From Planctomycetota bacterium (lineage in GTDB: Bacteria; Planctomycetota; Phycisphaerae; Phycisphaerales; SM1A02), in the NCBI GenBank assembly GCA_027618565.1, contig JAQCEQ010000013.1:1-61925 (forward strand): a stretch of 61,925 bases of DNA, read 5' to 3'. The notes under the pieces are model-generated. The model was not told the DNA's origin, did no database searches, and was given only the letters and a program-made list of their open reading frames with translations. The stretch's first letter is position 1; each line of letters opens with the position of its first letter. The position numbers were made by a program, and so were the translations under genes. This document shows positions 43,950 through 52,762 of the stretch, piece after piece.

Positions 43950-46208
43950 CTACGGCGCGCCGATCAGGTTCGTGATCGTGGCGGCGAAGGTTTGGTCGTG
44001 AAACGAACCCTTGGTGAGGTAGGCATTGGCGCCGGCATCCAGTCCCGCGCGGCGGTCCTCTTCTCGATCCTTATAGGACACGACGGCAATCGGGAAATGG
44101 GCGAACCGCTGGTCGGCGCGCACCAGCTTGACCAGCTCGATGCCATTCATGCGCGGCATGTCGATGTCGGTCACCATCAAGTCAAACGCGCCAGCGCGGA
44201 GTTGGTTCCACGCGTCGATGCCATCGACGGCCACCGCGACTTGGTACCCCATCCGGGTCAGCAACTGTCGCTCCACCTCCCGCACGGTGATGGAATCGTC
44301 GACCACCAGCACGCGCTTCAACGCAGCGGCGAGGTGGATCTCGTGGCTGGCCGCACCCAAGCCGCGGAGTGTGCCCTCCGTGAGCCCCTTTCGGAGCGTC
44401 GCCAGCATGTCTTCCACATCCACGATGAGAGCCGGCGCGCCGTCATCCAGGATCGCGGCACTGCTGATGTGCGGCACCTTGCCCAGTCGTCGGTCAAGGC
44501 TGCGCACCACCAGGTCCTGTTCGCCAAGGAATCGATTCACAACGAGGCCGACGGACCCATGCTCGTCACCGAGCAGGACCACGCTGGTCACCTCGCTCCG
44601 CGACGCTTCACCAAAGCCCAGGACCGCCGCGCCATCCAGAAGTCCGACCGACTCGCCATCGACCTGGCATTGCAGTCGTCCCTGCACGGTGGTGACATCG
44701 TCCCCCTCCAATCGCAGCACGCGTTCAATCCGTGCCAGCGGGAAGGCGTAGGGCTCCCCGCCGATCTCGACCAGTGCCGCCCGGAGCACGCTGAGCGTGA
44801 CTGGAAGCGTGAGCGAAAAAGTGGTCCCGATGCCTAGTCGACTCTCTAGGCGCACGGTTCCGGCGGTTGACGTGACCATCTGTTGCACAACATCCAGCCC
44901 CACGCCGCGCCCGGAGACTTCCGTCACCGAACTGGCGGTCGAGAATCCGGGGAGGAAGAGGAAGTCAAACAGCTCGCGTTCACCAAGCGTGTTGGCGACT
45001 TCACGCGTCTGCATGCCGCGCTCGATGACGCGTTCCCGAATGCGTTCTACCGGAATGCCGCGACCATCGTCGGAGACAAGGACCAGCAGTTGCCCGGCCT
45101 GATGTCGCGCCTCCACAACGAGTCGCGCCTGCGATGGCTTGCCCGCCGCTCGACGGTCGTCCGGCCTCTCGACACCGTGATCCAGCGCATTGCGGATGAT
45201 GTGGTTGAGCGGTGCCTCCAGCCGCGCCAGGATGTCGCGATCAACGGGGACATGGCCGCCGACGATGTCCAGGTGCACATCCTTCCCAAGCTTCCGCGCC
45301 AAGTCCCGAACCATTCGCGGGAAGCCGGCCACGCCCTCTCGGAATGGGCGCATCCGACTCCCGACCACTTCGTAGTAGAGCGCGGTGGAGACCTCTTCCG
45401 TGCGTCGAAAGAACGCCTCCAGCTCGGCGATGCGTGCGACCAGCGCCGCTTCGACCTCGGCCACCGACTCGTCCACCTCTCGCAGCGACTCCACTCCCGC
45501 GCGGCGGACGGCTTCTTCCACGGCGCTGCGAAGTCGACGGGTGTCACTGCGGAGCGAGGCGAGGGCACGGCGCAATGCCGGTGAACGACGACCCTCCACC
45601 ATCGATTCACCCGCCAGCTGCATCATTCGATCCAAGTTCTCGGCGTTCACCCGCACAGTCCGCGCGTCGGGGATTTCCGCGGCGCTGGCCCCTCCCGACG
45701 ATGCTGCCTCGACGCGCGGTATCGCCGCGGGTTCGGTCAGCAGTTCGCTGGGCTTTGCCGCCACTTCCACCAACCCTGGGGCCGCGGTCACCGTGGTATC
45801 GCCCGATGCCGGAGGCGCAGCGCCAAGGGCTACGACAAGCCTGTCGATCTCGGCGCGATGCCGATCGGCCCATCCGGCAATCTCGGCCTCGTCCTGCCGC
45901 GAAAGCCGCTCCAGCAGGTCCGTGCCGGCGAGCAGTTGGTCGATCCGGCCACGAGTGGCCGTTTCAGCTCCCTTCTGCATGCGAACGAGCGCGTCTTCCA
46001 TATGGTGCGCCACGGAAACCGCGGCGTCCACGCCGACAATCCTCGCCGCCCCCTTCATGGAGTGCGCGGCACGCATGAGCGGCACGATCACGCCAAGGTC
46101 CGTCGGCGCCTGCTCCAGCTGGATCAATCCCTCGTTGAGGGCAGCACAGTGCGTCTCCACCTCGGCACGGAAGAGCTCAAAGAGGCTGAAGCCCGACAGG
46201 TCGCTCAT
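43950..46208 (-). CDS. wspE: WspE-type hybrid CheA histidine kinase/response regulator
   Basis: A 752-residue soluble kinase starting at the ATG ending at 46208. The Hpt domain holds phospho-His49 (MRAAHSMKGAARIVG). The dimerisation and ATPase core shows N-box HIIRNALDHGVE, DDGRGIPVERI and GRGVGLDVV with FSTASSVTEVSG. A CheW-like regulatory domain follows (VLRAALVEIGGEPYAFPLAR), then a C-terminal receiver with Asp681 (DLMVTDIDMPRMNG). There is no separate CheY-binding P2 domain, as in WspE. It probably phosphorylates the CheB-like protein and the phosphatase regulator, with its own receiver as a sink. Its ATG overlaps the stop of the CheW-like gene by four bases. Confidence 0.93.
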   Translation of the reverse strand: MSDLSGFSLFELFRAEVETHCAALNEGLIQLEQAPTDLGVIVPLMRAAHSMKGAARIVGVDAAVSVAHHMEDALVRMQKGAETATRGRIDQLLAGTDLLERLSRQDEAEIAGWADRHRAEIDRLVVALGAAPPASGDTTVTAAPGLVEVAAKPSELLTEPAAIPRVEAASSGGASAAEIPDARTVRVNAENLDRMMQLAGESMVEGRRSPALRRALASLRSDTRRLRSAVEEAVRRAGVESLREVDESVAEVEAALVARIAELEAFFRRTEEVSTALYYEVVGSRMRPFREGVAGFPRMVRDLARKLGKDVHLDIVGGHVPVDRDILARLEAPLNHIIRNALDHGVERPDDRRAAGKPSQARLVVEARHQAGQLLVLVSDDGRGIPVERIRERVIERGMQTREVANTLGERELFDFLFLPGFSTASSVTEVSGRGVGLDVVQQMVTSTAGTVRLESRLGIGTTFSLTLPVTLSVLRAALVEIGGEPYAFPLARIERVLRLEGDDVTTVQGRLQCQVDGESVGLLDGAAVLGFGEASRSEVTSVVLLGDEHGSVGLVVNRFLGEQDLVVRSLDRRLGKVPHISSAAILDDGAPALIVDVEDMLATLRKGLTEGTLRGLGAASHEIHLAAALKRVLVVDDSITVREVERQLLTRMGYQVAVAVDGIDAWNQLRAGAFDLMVTDIDMPRMNGIELVKLVRADQRFAHFPIAVVSYKDREEDRRAGLDAGANAYLTKGSFHDQTFAATITNLIGAP

Positions 46209-46825
46209 CGAATGGCCCCCTGCGCCACACACCCAAGGGCCTTCGCATCAAGCACGATCACCTCGCGACCGCTCAGTCGCGCCAGCGCGTCAGTGCATCC
46301 ATTGTGTGCCGCCGCCAGCGTGAGTGGCGGCTTGCGCAGTTCCGCAGCGTCCAGGTCCTCGACACCAAAGATGCGGTCGACCTCGATCGCCCAACGACGT
46401 CGCGACTCCTCGATGACGACAAGCGGCCGATTCGGGACGGCACTCCCGGGCACTGCCTTCCCAGCCTGCTGCGCGCCGGCATCCAAGCCGAGCGCTCGCT
46501 CAAGGGCAAAGCACAGCAACAGCTCGCCTTCGTGGTTGGCGATGCCGCGGAAGATGCTGTTGGTGCGGTGCGGGACTCGATGACGCGGCGCGCGCGCGAT
46601 CACCATCGCAACATCGGCGGCACGGAACGCCATCGTTTCACCACCGCATTCAACAAGGAGCAGGCTCACCCGGTCAAGTCCCACCTCGATGATGGGCGCT
46701 GCCAGGGCTCGCGTGGCAGCGTCCAGATCTGCGTCGGACAACGGCTTGCCAAAGAGTTCGCGCATTCCGGGACGTGCCAATGCTCGGGAATCAGCGGGCT
46801 GGGGGCCACGAGGAGGCTGCGTCAC
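46205..46825 (-). CDS. wspD: WspD-type CheW coupling protein
   Basis: A 206-residue CheW-family adaptor that docks the kinase to the receptor. After an N-terminal helical extension (MRELFGKPLSDADLDAATRA) typical of WspD, the CheW core follows: VSLLLVECGGETMAFRAADV, VIARAPRHRVPHRTNSIFRG, IANHEGELLLCFALERALGL and VIEESRRRWAIEVDRIFGVE. Start and stop both overlap their neighbours by four bases (46822-46825 and 46205-46208), showing strict translational coupling. Confidence 0.9.
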   Translation of the reverse strand: MTQPPRGPQPADSRALARPGMRELFGKPLSDADLDAATRALAAPIIEVGLDRVSLLLVECGGETMAFRAADVAMVIARAPRHRVPHRTNSIFRGIANHEGELLLCFALERALGLDAGAQQAGKAVPGSAVPNRPLVVIEESRRRWAIEVDRIFGVEDLDAAELRKPPLTLAAAHNGCTDALARLSGREVIVLDAKALGCVAQGAIR

Positions 46826-48045
46826 GATTCACCTCCGGCGCCGAGGCTGGCGCGTTGGCGGAAGCGACGACCACCCTCCATGTCACCGCGACGCTCCGCC
46901 AGCACCGCCATCGTGAGGAGCGCCTCGTCGTGATTCGGCTCGGCGTAAACCACTTGCCTGAGCCACTGCTCGGCGGCGGGGTCGTCGCCCGCGGCGAGGG
47001 CCAGTGTCCCCAGCAGGTGGAGCAGCGCGGGCTCACGCGCGCCACCCGCGTGCAAGGCCGTTGCTGCAGTGCGAGCCTCGTCCAATCGACCCTCGTCCGC
47101 GGCACGCTGGGCGCCCAGGAAGGTGGCTTGGCTGCCCCCCCCATTCGGGGCCGCTGCAATATCTCCGCCACGCGATGATGGAGCGGGTGGCCGCGGCTCT
47201 GCGTGCGTGTCGTGACGGCGTCGAAACATGAACGCCGAGGCCGGGGCGGCCTGAAGCGAGACCAGTTCAGCGTCGAGCCCCAAGAGTGCGGGCCGATCGG
47301 CGTGGCCGAGGAGCACGATTCCGTGCGCCGCCAACAGTCGCGTGATCTGCACGCCGATCTCCCTCCGACCAGCCTCGTTGAGGTAGATGGCGAGGTTTCG
47401 GCAATAGACCACGTCATAGATGGCCGCCGGCCGCTGGAGCAGGCACATCGGTGCCGACCCGCATTCGAAGGTGCATCGCTCCCTCACTTGTGGATCGATC
47501 CGTGGCATCCCATTGTGCATGGTGACCCAGCGCTGAGCCCAGGCGGGAAGTTCTGCACGGAGCGCCATGCGCGGCAACTGACCCGACGTAGCCGCCTCGA
47601 TCGCCGCCGCGTTCGGGTCGAGCGCGTCCGCCTGTACGGTGCGAACAGCCATTGAGGGATCCAGTCCACACTCCACGAGTGCGGACGCTGACGCAATCAT
47701 GGCCGAGAGCGGCTCGGCGCCGCTCGCGCACGCGATGCTGAGGATGCGCAGGGGTCGTTGCTCCGACCAACGGTGCCGGTGTTCCACCACCCAGCGTCGC
47801 AAGTACTCAAATGAATCCGGGTACCGAAACAGCCAGGTCTCCGGCACGGCGATCTGCGCGCGAAGCCAGCCCACCTCCTCGTCGCTGCGCTCCACGAGCT
47901 CGGCGTACTGCACCGGCGAATCCATCCGATGCTTCGAACATCGCTCCGCAACGAGAGCCGACAGCGACGGCGTGCGCACCAACTCCGGCTGCAGTCGCTC
48001 CCTGATGAGCCGATGCGCAATGCGATCCAATGCATCATCGCTCAT
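46822..48045 (-). CDS. wspC: WspC-type CheR methyltransferase with TPR tail
   Basis: A 407-residue SAM-dependent methyltransferase that methylates glutamates on the chemoreceptor. The N-terminal all-alpha part (MSDDALDRIAHRLIRERLQP) is followed by the CheR core: ETWLFRYPDSFEYLRRWVV, SAM motif ILSIACASGAEPLSAMIA and VVYCRNLAIYLNEAGRRE. The last ~110 residues, after a Pro/Gly linker, form TPR-like helices (EGRLDEARTAATALHAGG, AAEQWLRQVVYAEPNHDEAL) as in WspC. It starts at 48045, overlapping the wspB-like stop by four bases; upstream-extended frames to 48207 are not needed. Confidence 0.92.
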   Translation of the reverse strand: MSDDALDRIAHRLIRERLQPELVRTPSLSALVAERCSKHRMDSPVQYAELVERSDEEVGWLRAQIAVPETWLFRYPDSFEYLRRWVVEHRHRWSEQRPLRILSIACASGAEPLSAMIASASALVECGLDPSMAVRTVQADALDPNAAAIEAATSGQLPRMALRAELPAWAQRWVTMHNGMPRIDPQVRERCTFECGSAPMCLLQRPAAIYDVVYCRNLAIYLNEAGRREIGVQITRLLAAHGIVLLGHADRPALLGLDAELVSLQAAPASAFMFRRRHDTHAEPRPPAPSSRGGDIAAAPNGGGSQATFLGAQRAADEGRLDEARTAATALHAGGAREPALLHLLGTLALAAGDDPAAEQWLRQVVYAEPNHDEALLTMAVLAERRGDMEGGRRFRQRASLGAGGES

Positions 48046-48563
48046 GCCGTCCGACTCCTGGCCAGTTCGGAGGTCGCGTGCGGTGCCGGAGCGGTCAACT
48101 GCGCGTGCGCGCGAGCAAGCATCGCTGGGTGGAATCGCTGGAGCGCCTGTCCATCGAGCCGCTCCACCGCACCGATCCAGGCGGCGGCGCCGGGACCGGA
48201 TTCCCACCGACCAGCCTCAGGAACCACAGCGTCATCCTCCAAGGCGTCCACGGACATCGCGAATCGAAACACTCGAGCCTCAGTCGGTGAGCCGGCCATC
48301 TCCGCGCCCCCCTCCCCCGAGCCGAGCGACGACTCCATGACCAAGACTCGCGCGCCGAGGGTTGGCGCCACTGATCCCGTGCCCAGAAGGAGTCGCGCGC
48401 CGTCCACGAGTGGGAGCAGGCTGCCGTGCACGTCGATGACTCCCGTCACGAAGGGGGGCGCCGCTTGCACCGGCTGTGCGCGCACCAGCGGATGCACCGA
48501 CTTCACGATCGACGACTCGATCGCGAACCGGTACCCGCCAACAACTACGACGAAGGACCGCAT
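48042..48563 (-). CDS. wspB: WspB-type CheW coupling protein
   Basis: A 173-residue CheW-like adaptor, shorter than the WspD-like protein. The core is recognisable: FVVVVGGYRFAIESSIVKSV, FVTGVIDVHGSLLPLVDGAR, ARVLVMESSLG, then FRFAMSVDALEDDA. Two CheW-type adaptors per operon are a hallmark of Wsp systems. It shares one base with the receptor gene's stop and four with the CheR-like start. Confidence 0.88.
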   Translation of the reverse strand: MRSFVVVVGGYRFAIESSIVKSVHPLVRAQPVQAAPPFVTGVIDVHGSLLPLVDGARLLLGTGSVAPTLGARVLVMESSLGSGEGGAEMAGSPTEARVFRFAMSVDALEDDAVVPEAGRWESGPGAAAWIGAVERLDGQALQRFHPAMLARAHAQLTAPAPHATSELARSRTA

Positions 48564-50671
48564 CAGTCTCCTCGCAACCGGAATGCGGCGACGGCCGTGC
48601 GAAGCGTGCCGACCGCGGTGCGAAGTTGTTCCGAGGCCTTGCCAAACTCGCTGACCACATCCGCCGTCGTGCGGGCGTTTGCAGAGAGCGTTCCCATGGC
48701 ATCGCAGATCTGCGTGGCTCCCGCGGCTTGGCTCCGCATGCCTTCGCGCACCGTGGCGAAACTTCGCGAGTTCTCGGCCACGGCCGCGATGATGCCGGAC
48801 ACCCGTTGTCCCACTTCCTTGACCTCTTCCACGTTGCGTCGGACCTGGTCGTTGAATCGATCCATCTCCATCACGCCGCTGGACACGGCTCCGCGCATCT
48901 CCTTCACCATGCGCTCGATGTCCAGCGTGGCCTGTGCGGTCTGGTCGGCCAGCCTGCGGATCTCGCGGGCGACCACCAAGAACCCGCGGCCGTACTCGCC
49001 CGCCTTTTCAGCTTCGATCGCGGCATTCACGGAGAGCAGGTTTGTCTGGTCGGCAACCTTGGTGATCGTCACCACGACGCTGCCGATGTTTACCGCCTTC
49101 TCATTGATCGTGGCCAGCCGGTCGGCGATACCGACCGTGGCAGCGTTGAGCGCCTGCATCGCATGCTCCATCGCATCCAGCCGCTGCGTCCCTTCCTGCG
49201 CCCCCTTCGCCGACGCCTGCGCGCGCTCGTTGACGGCATCCATCTCGTGCGCAAGCTCCTGCCCCGTGGTGGTGATCTGGCGGGCGGCCACCGCGATCTC
49301 GGCGCTGCTGGAGCCAAAGGTCGCCACCACTTCCTCTTGCCGCTTGGACGACGCAGCCAACTGGTTGCTGGTGGAACCAATCTCCAGGCCGGCCTCGCGC
49401 ACTTGCCCCACCAGCCTGTTCAGGTCGCTGGTCATGCTGTCCAGCGCACGGAGCAGGTCGCCCGTCTCGTCAATCTCCGTGCTGCCCGAGGGTACCGAAG
49501 TGAGGTCACCCTGCGCGACGCATTGAGCTGAGGTGGCCGCCACCAACATGCGGCCGGCGACTCGCCGCGCAGCGAACAGCACCAATCCCGCAATGAGCAC
49601 CATCCCAAGCCCCGCGACGCCAAGTGTCTTGGCGGTGCTCGCCATGATGGGACCCAGGATTCGATCCGATGGCACGCTCATCACGAGGTACCAGTTGCCC
49701 GTGGCGATGTGCGCGACCGAGAAGAACGACTCGCCACCCGCGGCGGGATCCTCTCGTTCCGTCGTTACTTTGCGAGCCGAGAGTTCTCCCCAGATCGGCC
49801 CGTATGCCGTCTCCGCGACCTGCACTGTTCGCCAGTCGCGGAGCGGAACGCCATACGTGCGATCGGTTCCGTCCGACGCCACGACGACGCGGCCGCGGCC
49901 CGTGACCACGACGATGTCCACATCCAACTCCGCAGCTTGGCGATCGATTTCGACCTGAAGGTCTTCCAGAGCACGATCCGCTCCGATGACGCCGACAAAG
50001 GCGCCGTCTCGGATGATCGGGGTCATGTTCTCGACCATCAGCTTGCCCTCATACGCGTAGGGCTCGGTGAGAATCGTGCTGGCATCGTGCCGCTTGGTCC
50101 AGTTCTCCAACGGCAGCTGGTACCACATGTCCGAGTCCATGCCGGTGAGCGCCTTCAAGCCGATCGCATTGCCGTTCTTCCAATCTCGGAACCAATAGGC
50201 AAGCATCCGGCCGTCCTCGTCGATCGCGCCAGCGGGAACCATCGACGCGTCATTTCCGTCGGCGTTTGGCTCGTAGCCGATGCCGATTCCAGTGATCTGC
50301 GGTGCGGCCTCAAGTGCGGCACGGCCGAGCCGAAGGGTGGCCTCACGACTCCCGAAAAATCCACCAGCCTCCATTTGCGAGGCCGCCAGCGACCGCGAGA
50401 CCTGGAAGTTGCGCGCAATGTCCGCCTCCACCCAACTGGCCAGGCTTCTGGCTTCCCACTCCAGAATGTCCTTCGCGTCGTCAAGCGTTCTGTTGTAGGT
50501 ATCCCACGCCGCGACTCCGGCGACGGCGAGCATCACCACGATTGTGGGCGCAAGACTGGCCAGCAGCAACTTGCCCAGCAGGCTTCGATGAAATGCCCGT
50601 TGGCGGTGGTCCTGCGTGAGGGTCACCGCGTGAGAATAGGTTGAATTGAACTCAGGGCGGCGAGCCTGCAA
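48563..50671 (-). CDS. wspA: WspA-type methyl-accepting chemoreceptor
   Basis: A transmembrane receptor of up to 702 residues. A first helix (KLLLASLAPTIVVMLAVAGV) leads to a ~280-residue periplasmic dCache-like sensor (ITGIGIGYEPNADGND, YAYEGKLMVENMTPIIRDGA, GADRALEDLQVEID). The second helix (LGVAGLGMVLIAGLVLFAAR), a HAMP-like segment and the cytoplasmic signalling hairpin follow, with tip TNLLSVNAAIEAEKAGEYGR and LVVAREIRRLADQ. The ligand is unknown; WspA of Pseudomonas senses surface contact. The start is uncertain: a TTG at 50671 or a GTG at 50626, neither with a strong ribosome site. First gene of the seven-gene unit; the promoter should lie between here and 51030, but the 42-base gap to the zinc-ribbon gene is short. 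Confidence 0.9.
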   Translation of the reverse strand: MQARRPEFNSTYSHAVTLTQDHRQRAFHRSLLGKLLLASLAPTIVVMLAVAGVAAWDTYNRTLDDAKDILEWEARSLASWVEADIARNFQVSRSLAASQMEAGGFFGSREATLRLGRAALEAAPQITGIGIGYEPNADGNDASMVPAGAIDEDGRMLAYWFRDWKNGNAIGLKALTGMDSDMWYQLPLENWTKRHDASTILTEPYAYEGKLMVENMTPIIRDGAFVGVIGADRALEDLQVEIDRQAAELDVDIVVVTGRGRVVVASDGTDRTYGVPLRDWRTVQVAETAYGPIWGELSARKVTTEREDPAAGGESFFSVAHIATGNWYLVMSVPSDRILGPIMASTAKTLGVAGLGMVLIAGLVLFAARRVAGRMLVAATSAQCVAQGDLTSVPSGSTEIDETGDLLRALDSMTSDLNRLVGQVREAGLEIGSTSNQLAASSKRQEEVVATFGSSSAEIAVAARQITTTGQELAHEMDAVNERAQASAKGAQEGTQRLDAMEHAMQALNAATVGIADRLATINEKAVNIGSVVVTITKVADQTNLLSVNAAIEAEKAGEYGRGFLVVAREIRRLADQTAQATLDIERMVKEMRGAVSSGVMEMDRFNDQVRRNVEEVKEVGQRVSGIIAAVAENSRSFATVREGMRSQAAGATQICDAMGTLSANARTTADVVSEFGKASEQLRTAVGTLRTAVAAFRLRGD

Positions 50672-50712
50672 CTTTGATCGCTACCGGACCGACGTCGAGC
50701 TGGCCTCGCTCC

Positions 50713-51030
50713 TCAGGACTTGCCGAAAAGCTTGCCCAGAATGCTGCGGCCCGCCTTCTCGTGCCGCACCAGAATCTCCAGTTCGCCGGCGTCAAAGAAG
50801 ACGCCGCCGCAGCCGGCGCACTTGTCGATCATGACGCCGCCCTGCGCGACCTCGCTCATGGTCCCGCCGCACTTGGGGCATCGCATCCAGTGGGCTTCCT
50901 TGGCTGCGGACGCGGCAGCGTCAACACGCTGCGCGCTCAGCTTCTCACGCAACTTTGCAAGCGCCTCCAGCTCCTGCTGCTTGAAGACGGCCTCTTCATG
51001 GTCGTATCCGGTTGGTTCGGTGGAATTCAT
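50713..51030 (-). CDS. zf-TFIIB zinc-ribbon protein
   Basis: A 105-residue protein starting at the ATG ending at 51030 (MNSTEPTGYDHEEAVF). A charged helix (KQQELEALAKLREKLSAQ) precedes a zinc ribbon with CPKCGGTMSE and KCAGCGGVFFDAGELEIL, the zf-TFIIB pattern of small bacterial proteins; a basic helix (HEKAGRSILGKLFGKS) ends it. Function unknown. It lies upstream of the chemosensory operon on the same strand and may share its promoter, although nothing else ties it to that pathway. Confidence 0.83.
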   Translation of the reverse strand: MNSTEPTGYDHEEAVFKQQELEALAKLREKLSAQRVDAAASAAKEAHWMRCPKCGGTMSEVAQGGVMIDKCAGCGGVFFDAGELEILVRHEKAGRSILGKLFGKS

Positions 51031-51227
51031 GACGCGGCCGATTCTAGCGACGGAATCTCTCCTCGTAGAGCGCGATCCACGCCTTGGGGGACATGCGCCT
51101 GCGCACCGACACACACATCCATCGGCATCTGGGCCAGGTGGTGGCCATGTGCGCCATCATCAGGAAGCCTGCGCCGGCTGGGCTCGATTTCCCGCTTCGC
51201 GACTAGGCCACTCGCTACCCTATCCCA

Positions 51228-51527
51228 ATGCTTCCCGATCGACCGAAGAAGCCCCCGCTGAGCATGCACGCCACAATGCGTCGACAGCAACGCGGAATCT
51301 CGGACGAAGCCATCCACGCGCTTTTGCAGCACTCCGACCGATACCACGCGGGGGATGGTGCGCTGGCGTACTTCATGAGCAAACGAGCGGTGCAGCGCGC
51401 GCGCCGTTTCTATGGGATCAACCTGAGCGAGTGGGCCAACATCGCGCTCATCATGTCGCCCGAGGGCGTCGTGATCACGGTGCAGCATGTTGCGCGGCCC
51501 AAGCGGAGTTGGCGAGGGAAGCACTAG
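51228..51527 (+). CDS. Small protein of unknown function, DUF4258-like
   Basis: A 99-residue protein beginning MLPDRPKKPPLSMHATMRRQ. The pattern HATMRRQQRGISDEAIHALL resembles the start of DUF4258 or RelE-like small domains, and the remainder alternates strands (GALAYFMSKRAVQRARR, NIALIMSPEGVVITVQH). No antitoxin-like partner is adjacent. It is divergent from the zinc-ribbon gene; the 197-base gap between them shows no other gene and only antisense frames. Confidence 0.6.
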   Translation: MLPDRPKKPPLSMHATMRRQQRGISDEAIHALLQHSDRYHAGDGALAYFMSKRAVQRARRFYGINLSEWANIALIMSPEGVVITVQHVARPKRSWRGKH

Positions 51528-51528
51528 C

Positions 51529-51577
51529 GCGGAGCACGAACGCGGAGCACGAACGCGGAGCACGAACGCGGAGCACG
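51529..51577. repeat. 13-bp direct tandem repeat, three copies plus a partial
   Basis: GCGGAGCACGAAC is repeated perfectly at 51529, 51542 and 51555, with ten matching bases at 51568. It begins one base after the stop of the small gene and lies just before the convergent oxidoreductase stop. The unit is not a multiple of three and the location is non-coding, so it may be slippage-derived or a protein-binding iteron-like site; no replication genes are nearby. Confidence 0.85.
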
Positions 51578-51598
51578 CTCAACGCGCCCGATCATGGC

Positions 51599-52762
51599 TC
51601 AGCGCGCTGCCGCATACGCCTCGTACACCACGCGGACGACTTCCGCCCCCAGAGCGCCATCGCAGTGGGTCACCGTCCCGTTCGCCGCGCACTCGGCCAC
51701 GTGCTGCACAAGTCCCTGTTGCCCTGACGACATATCCTCGTCGGGCATCGCGTGATTCCAGCCGGCCTGGCCGCTGGCCTTTTCCATCATGTACTCGTTG
51801 CCAAACGTCCCGTCGCGAGCGGAGTAGGTTCGCAGCGCATCGTTGGGCGAGAGTGCCACCTCCAGTCGGTGATCACTGGCGAGGATCGTCATGTGGCTCT
51901 GCATGCCGCCCATCATGACATCGCTTCCAAAGACGGTGCCGACACTGCCATCGCTGAACTGCATCGTCGCCGTGCCCCAGGACTCGACATCGTGCCAGCC
52001 AGTGGCGACATCGCAGGTCGCACCCGGTGACATCGCGCGAGTGACATCCGCGACGGCGCCGGTGACTCGCGTCACGCTCACCGCACCTGCGCCACGGCGG
52101 GCGGCCTCGCGCGCCTTGAGCCACAGCATCGCGCCAATGGGATGCGACCCAAGTCGCAGCAGCGCCCCGCCGCCCACATGTCGCCACTCCTTGGCATAGG
52201 CCGAATGTGAGCCGGAGTGGCTCTCCCAGCCTCGCATCTCCAGGATCACGCCGTTGCTGGCGGCGTTCAGCGCGGCGGCTCGCTGGAAGGCGGGCGCGAA
52301 GATCCAGTTCTCGCCATAGAAGAGCTGGACGCCCGCGCGCTTGCAGCCATCGATCATGGCTTGAGCGTCCTCGCACGCACGCGAGAGCATGATTCGCGGG
52401 GCGGTCTTCGCAATCTCCTCGCGAGGCGCTCCAGGCGCGCACCCCTGCCCGGTACACGCGGTCAACGGCTTCGTGCAGAGGACATGCTTGCCGGCCGCAG
52501 CGGCTCGCGCGCAAAGTTCGCGGTGGGCGGATTGCGGGACGCAGAGGTCAACCACCGTGATGGATGGATCGGAGAGGAGTTCTTCGATCGATCCCCCACG
52601 CGACCACCCGTGATCCGCGGCGAAGGCTCGCGCGCGCGACGGATCACGGCCGGCCACCATGGACTTTGCAACGTCGATCCCAAAGACTCGCGCCCAACAT
52701 CTGGATCGTGTCTTGGCGAGGAAACCGTGTCCGATGATGCCAATCCCAACGCGTGTGCTCAT
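51599..52762 (-). CDS. Gfo/Idh/MocA-family oxidoreductase
   Basis: A 387-residue NAD(P)-dependent sugar or cyclitol dehydrogenase-type enzyme. The Rossmann start is GIGIIGHGFLA (6-16), followed by VVDLCVPQSAHRELCARAAA and the family catalytic lysine in VLCTKPL (Lys98; usually EKP). The C-terminal beta-sheet half has GGGALLRLGSHPIGAMLWL and TATMQFSDGSVGTVFGSD. A short insert (CTGQGCAPGAPREEIAKTAP) after the KPL motif is unusual. The ATG ending at 52762 overlaps the transporter stop (52759-52762) by four bases, so the two genes are coupled, hinting that the substrate is imported or the product exported by that transporter. Confidence 0.85.
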   Translation of the reverse strand: MSTRVGIGIIGHGFLAKTRSRCWARVFGIDVAKSMVAGRDPSRARAFAADHGWSRGGSIEELLSDPSITVVDLCVPQSAHRELCARAAAAGKHVLCTKPLTACTGQGCAPGAPREEIAKTAPRIMLSRACEDAQAMIDGCKRAGVQLFYGENWIFAPAFQRAAALNAASNGVILEMRGWESHSGSHSAYAKEWRHVGGGALLRLGSHPIGAMLWLKAREAARRGAGAVSVTRVTGAVADVTRAMSPGATCDVATGWHDVESWGTATMQFSDGSVGTVFGSDVMMGGMQSHMTILASDHRLEVALSPNDALRTYSARDGTFGNEYMMEKASGQAGWNHAMPDEDMSSGQQGLVQHVAECAANGTVTHCDGALGAEVVRVVYEAYAAAR

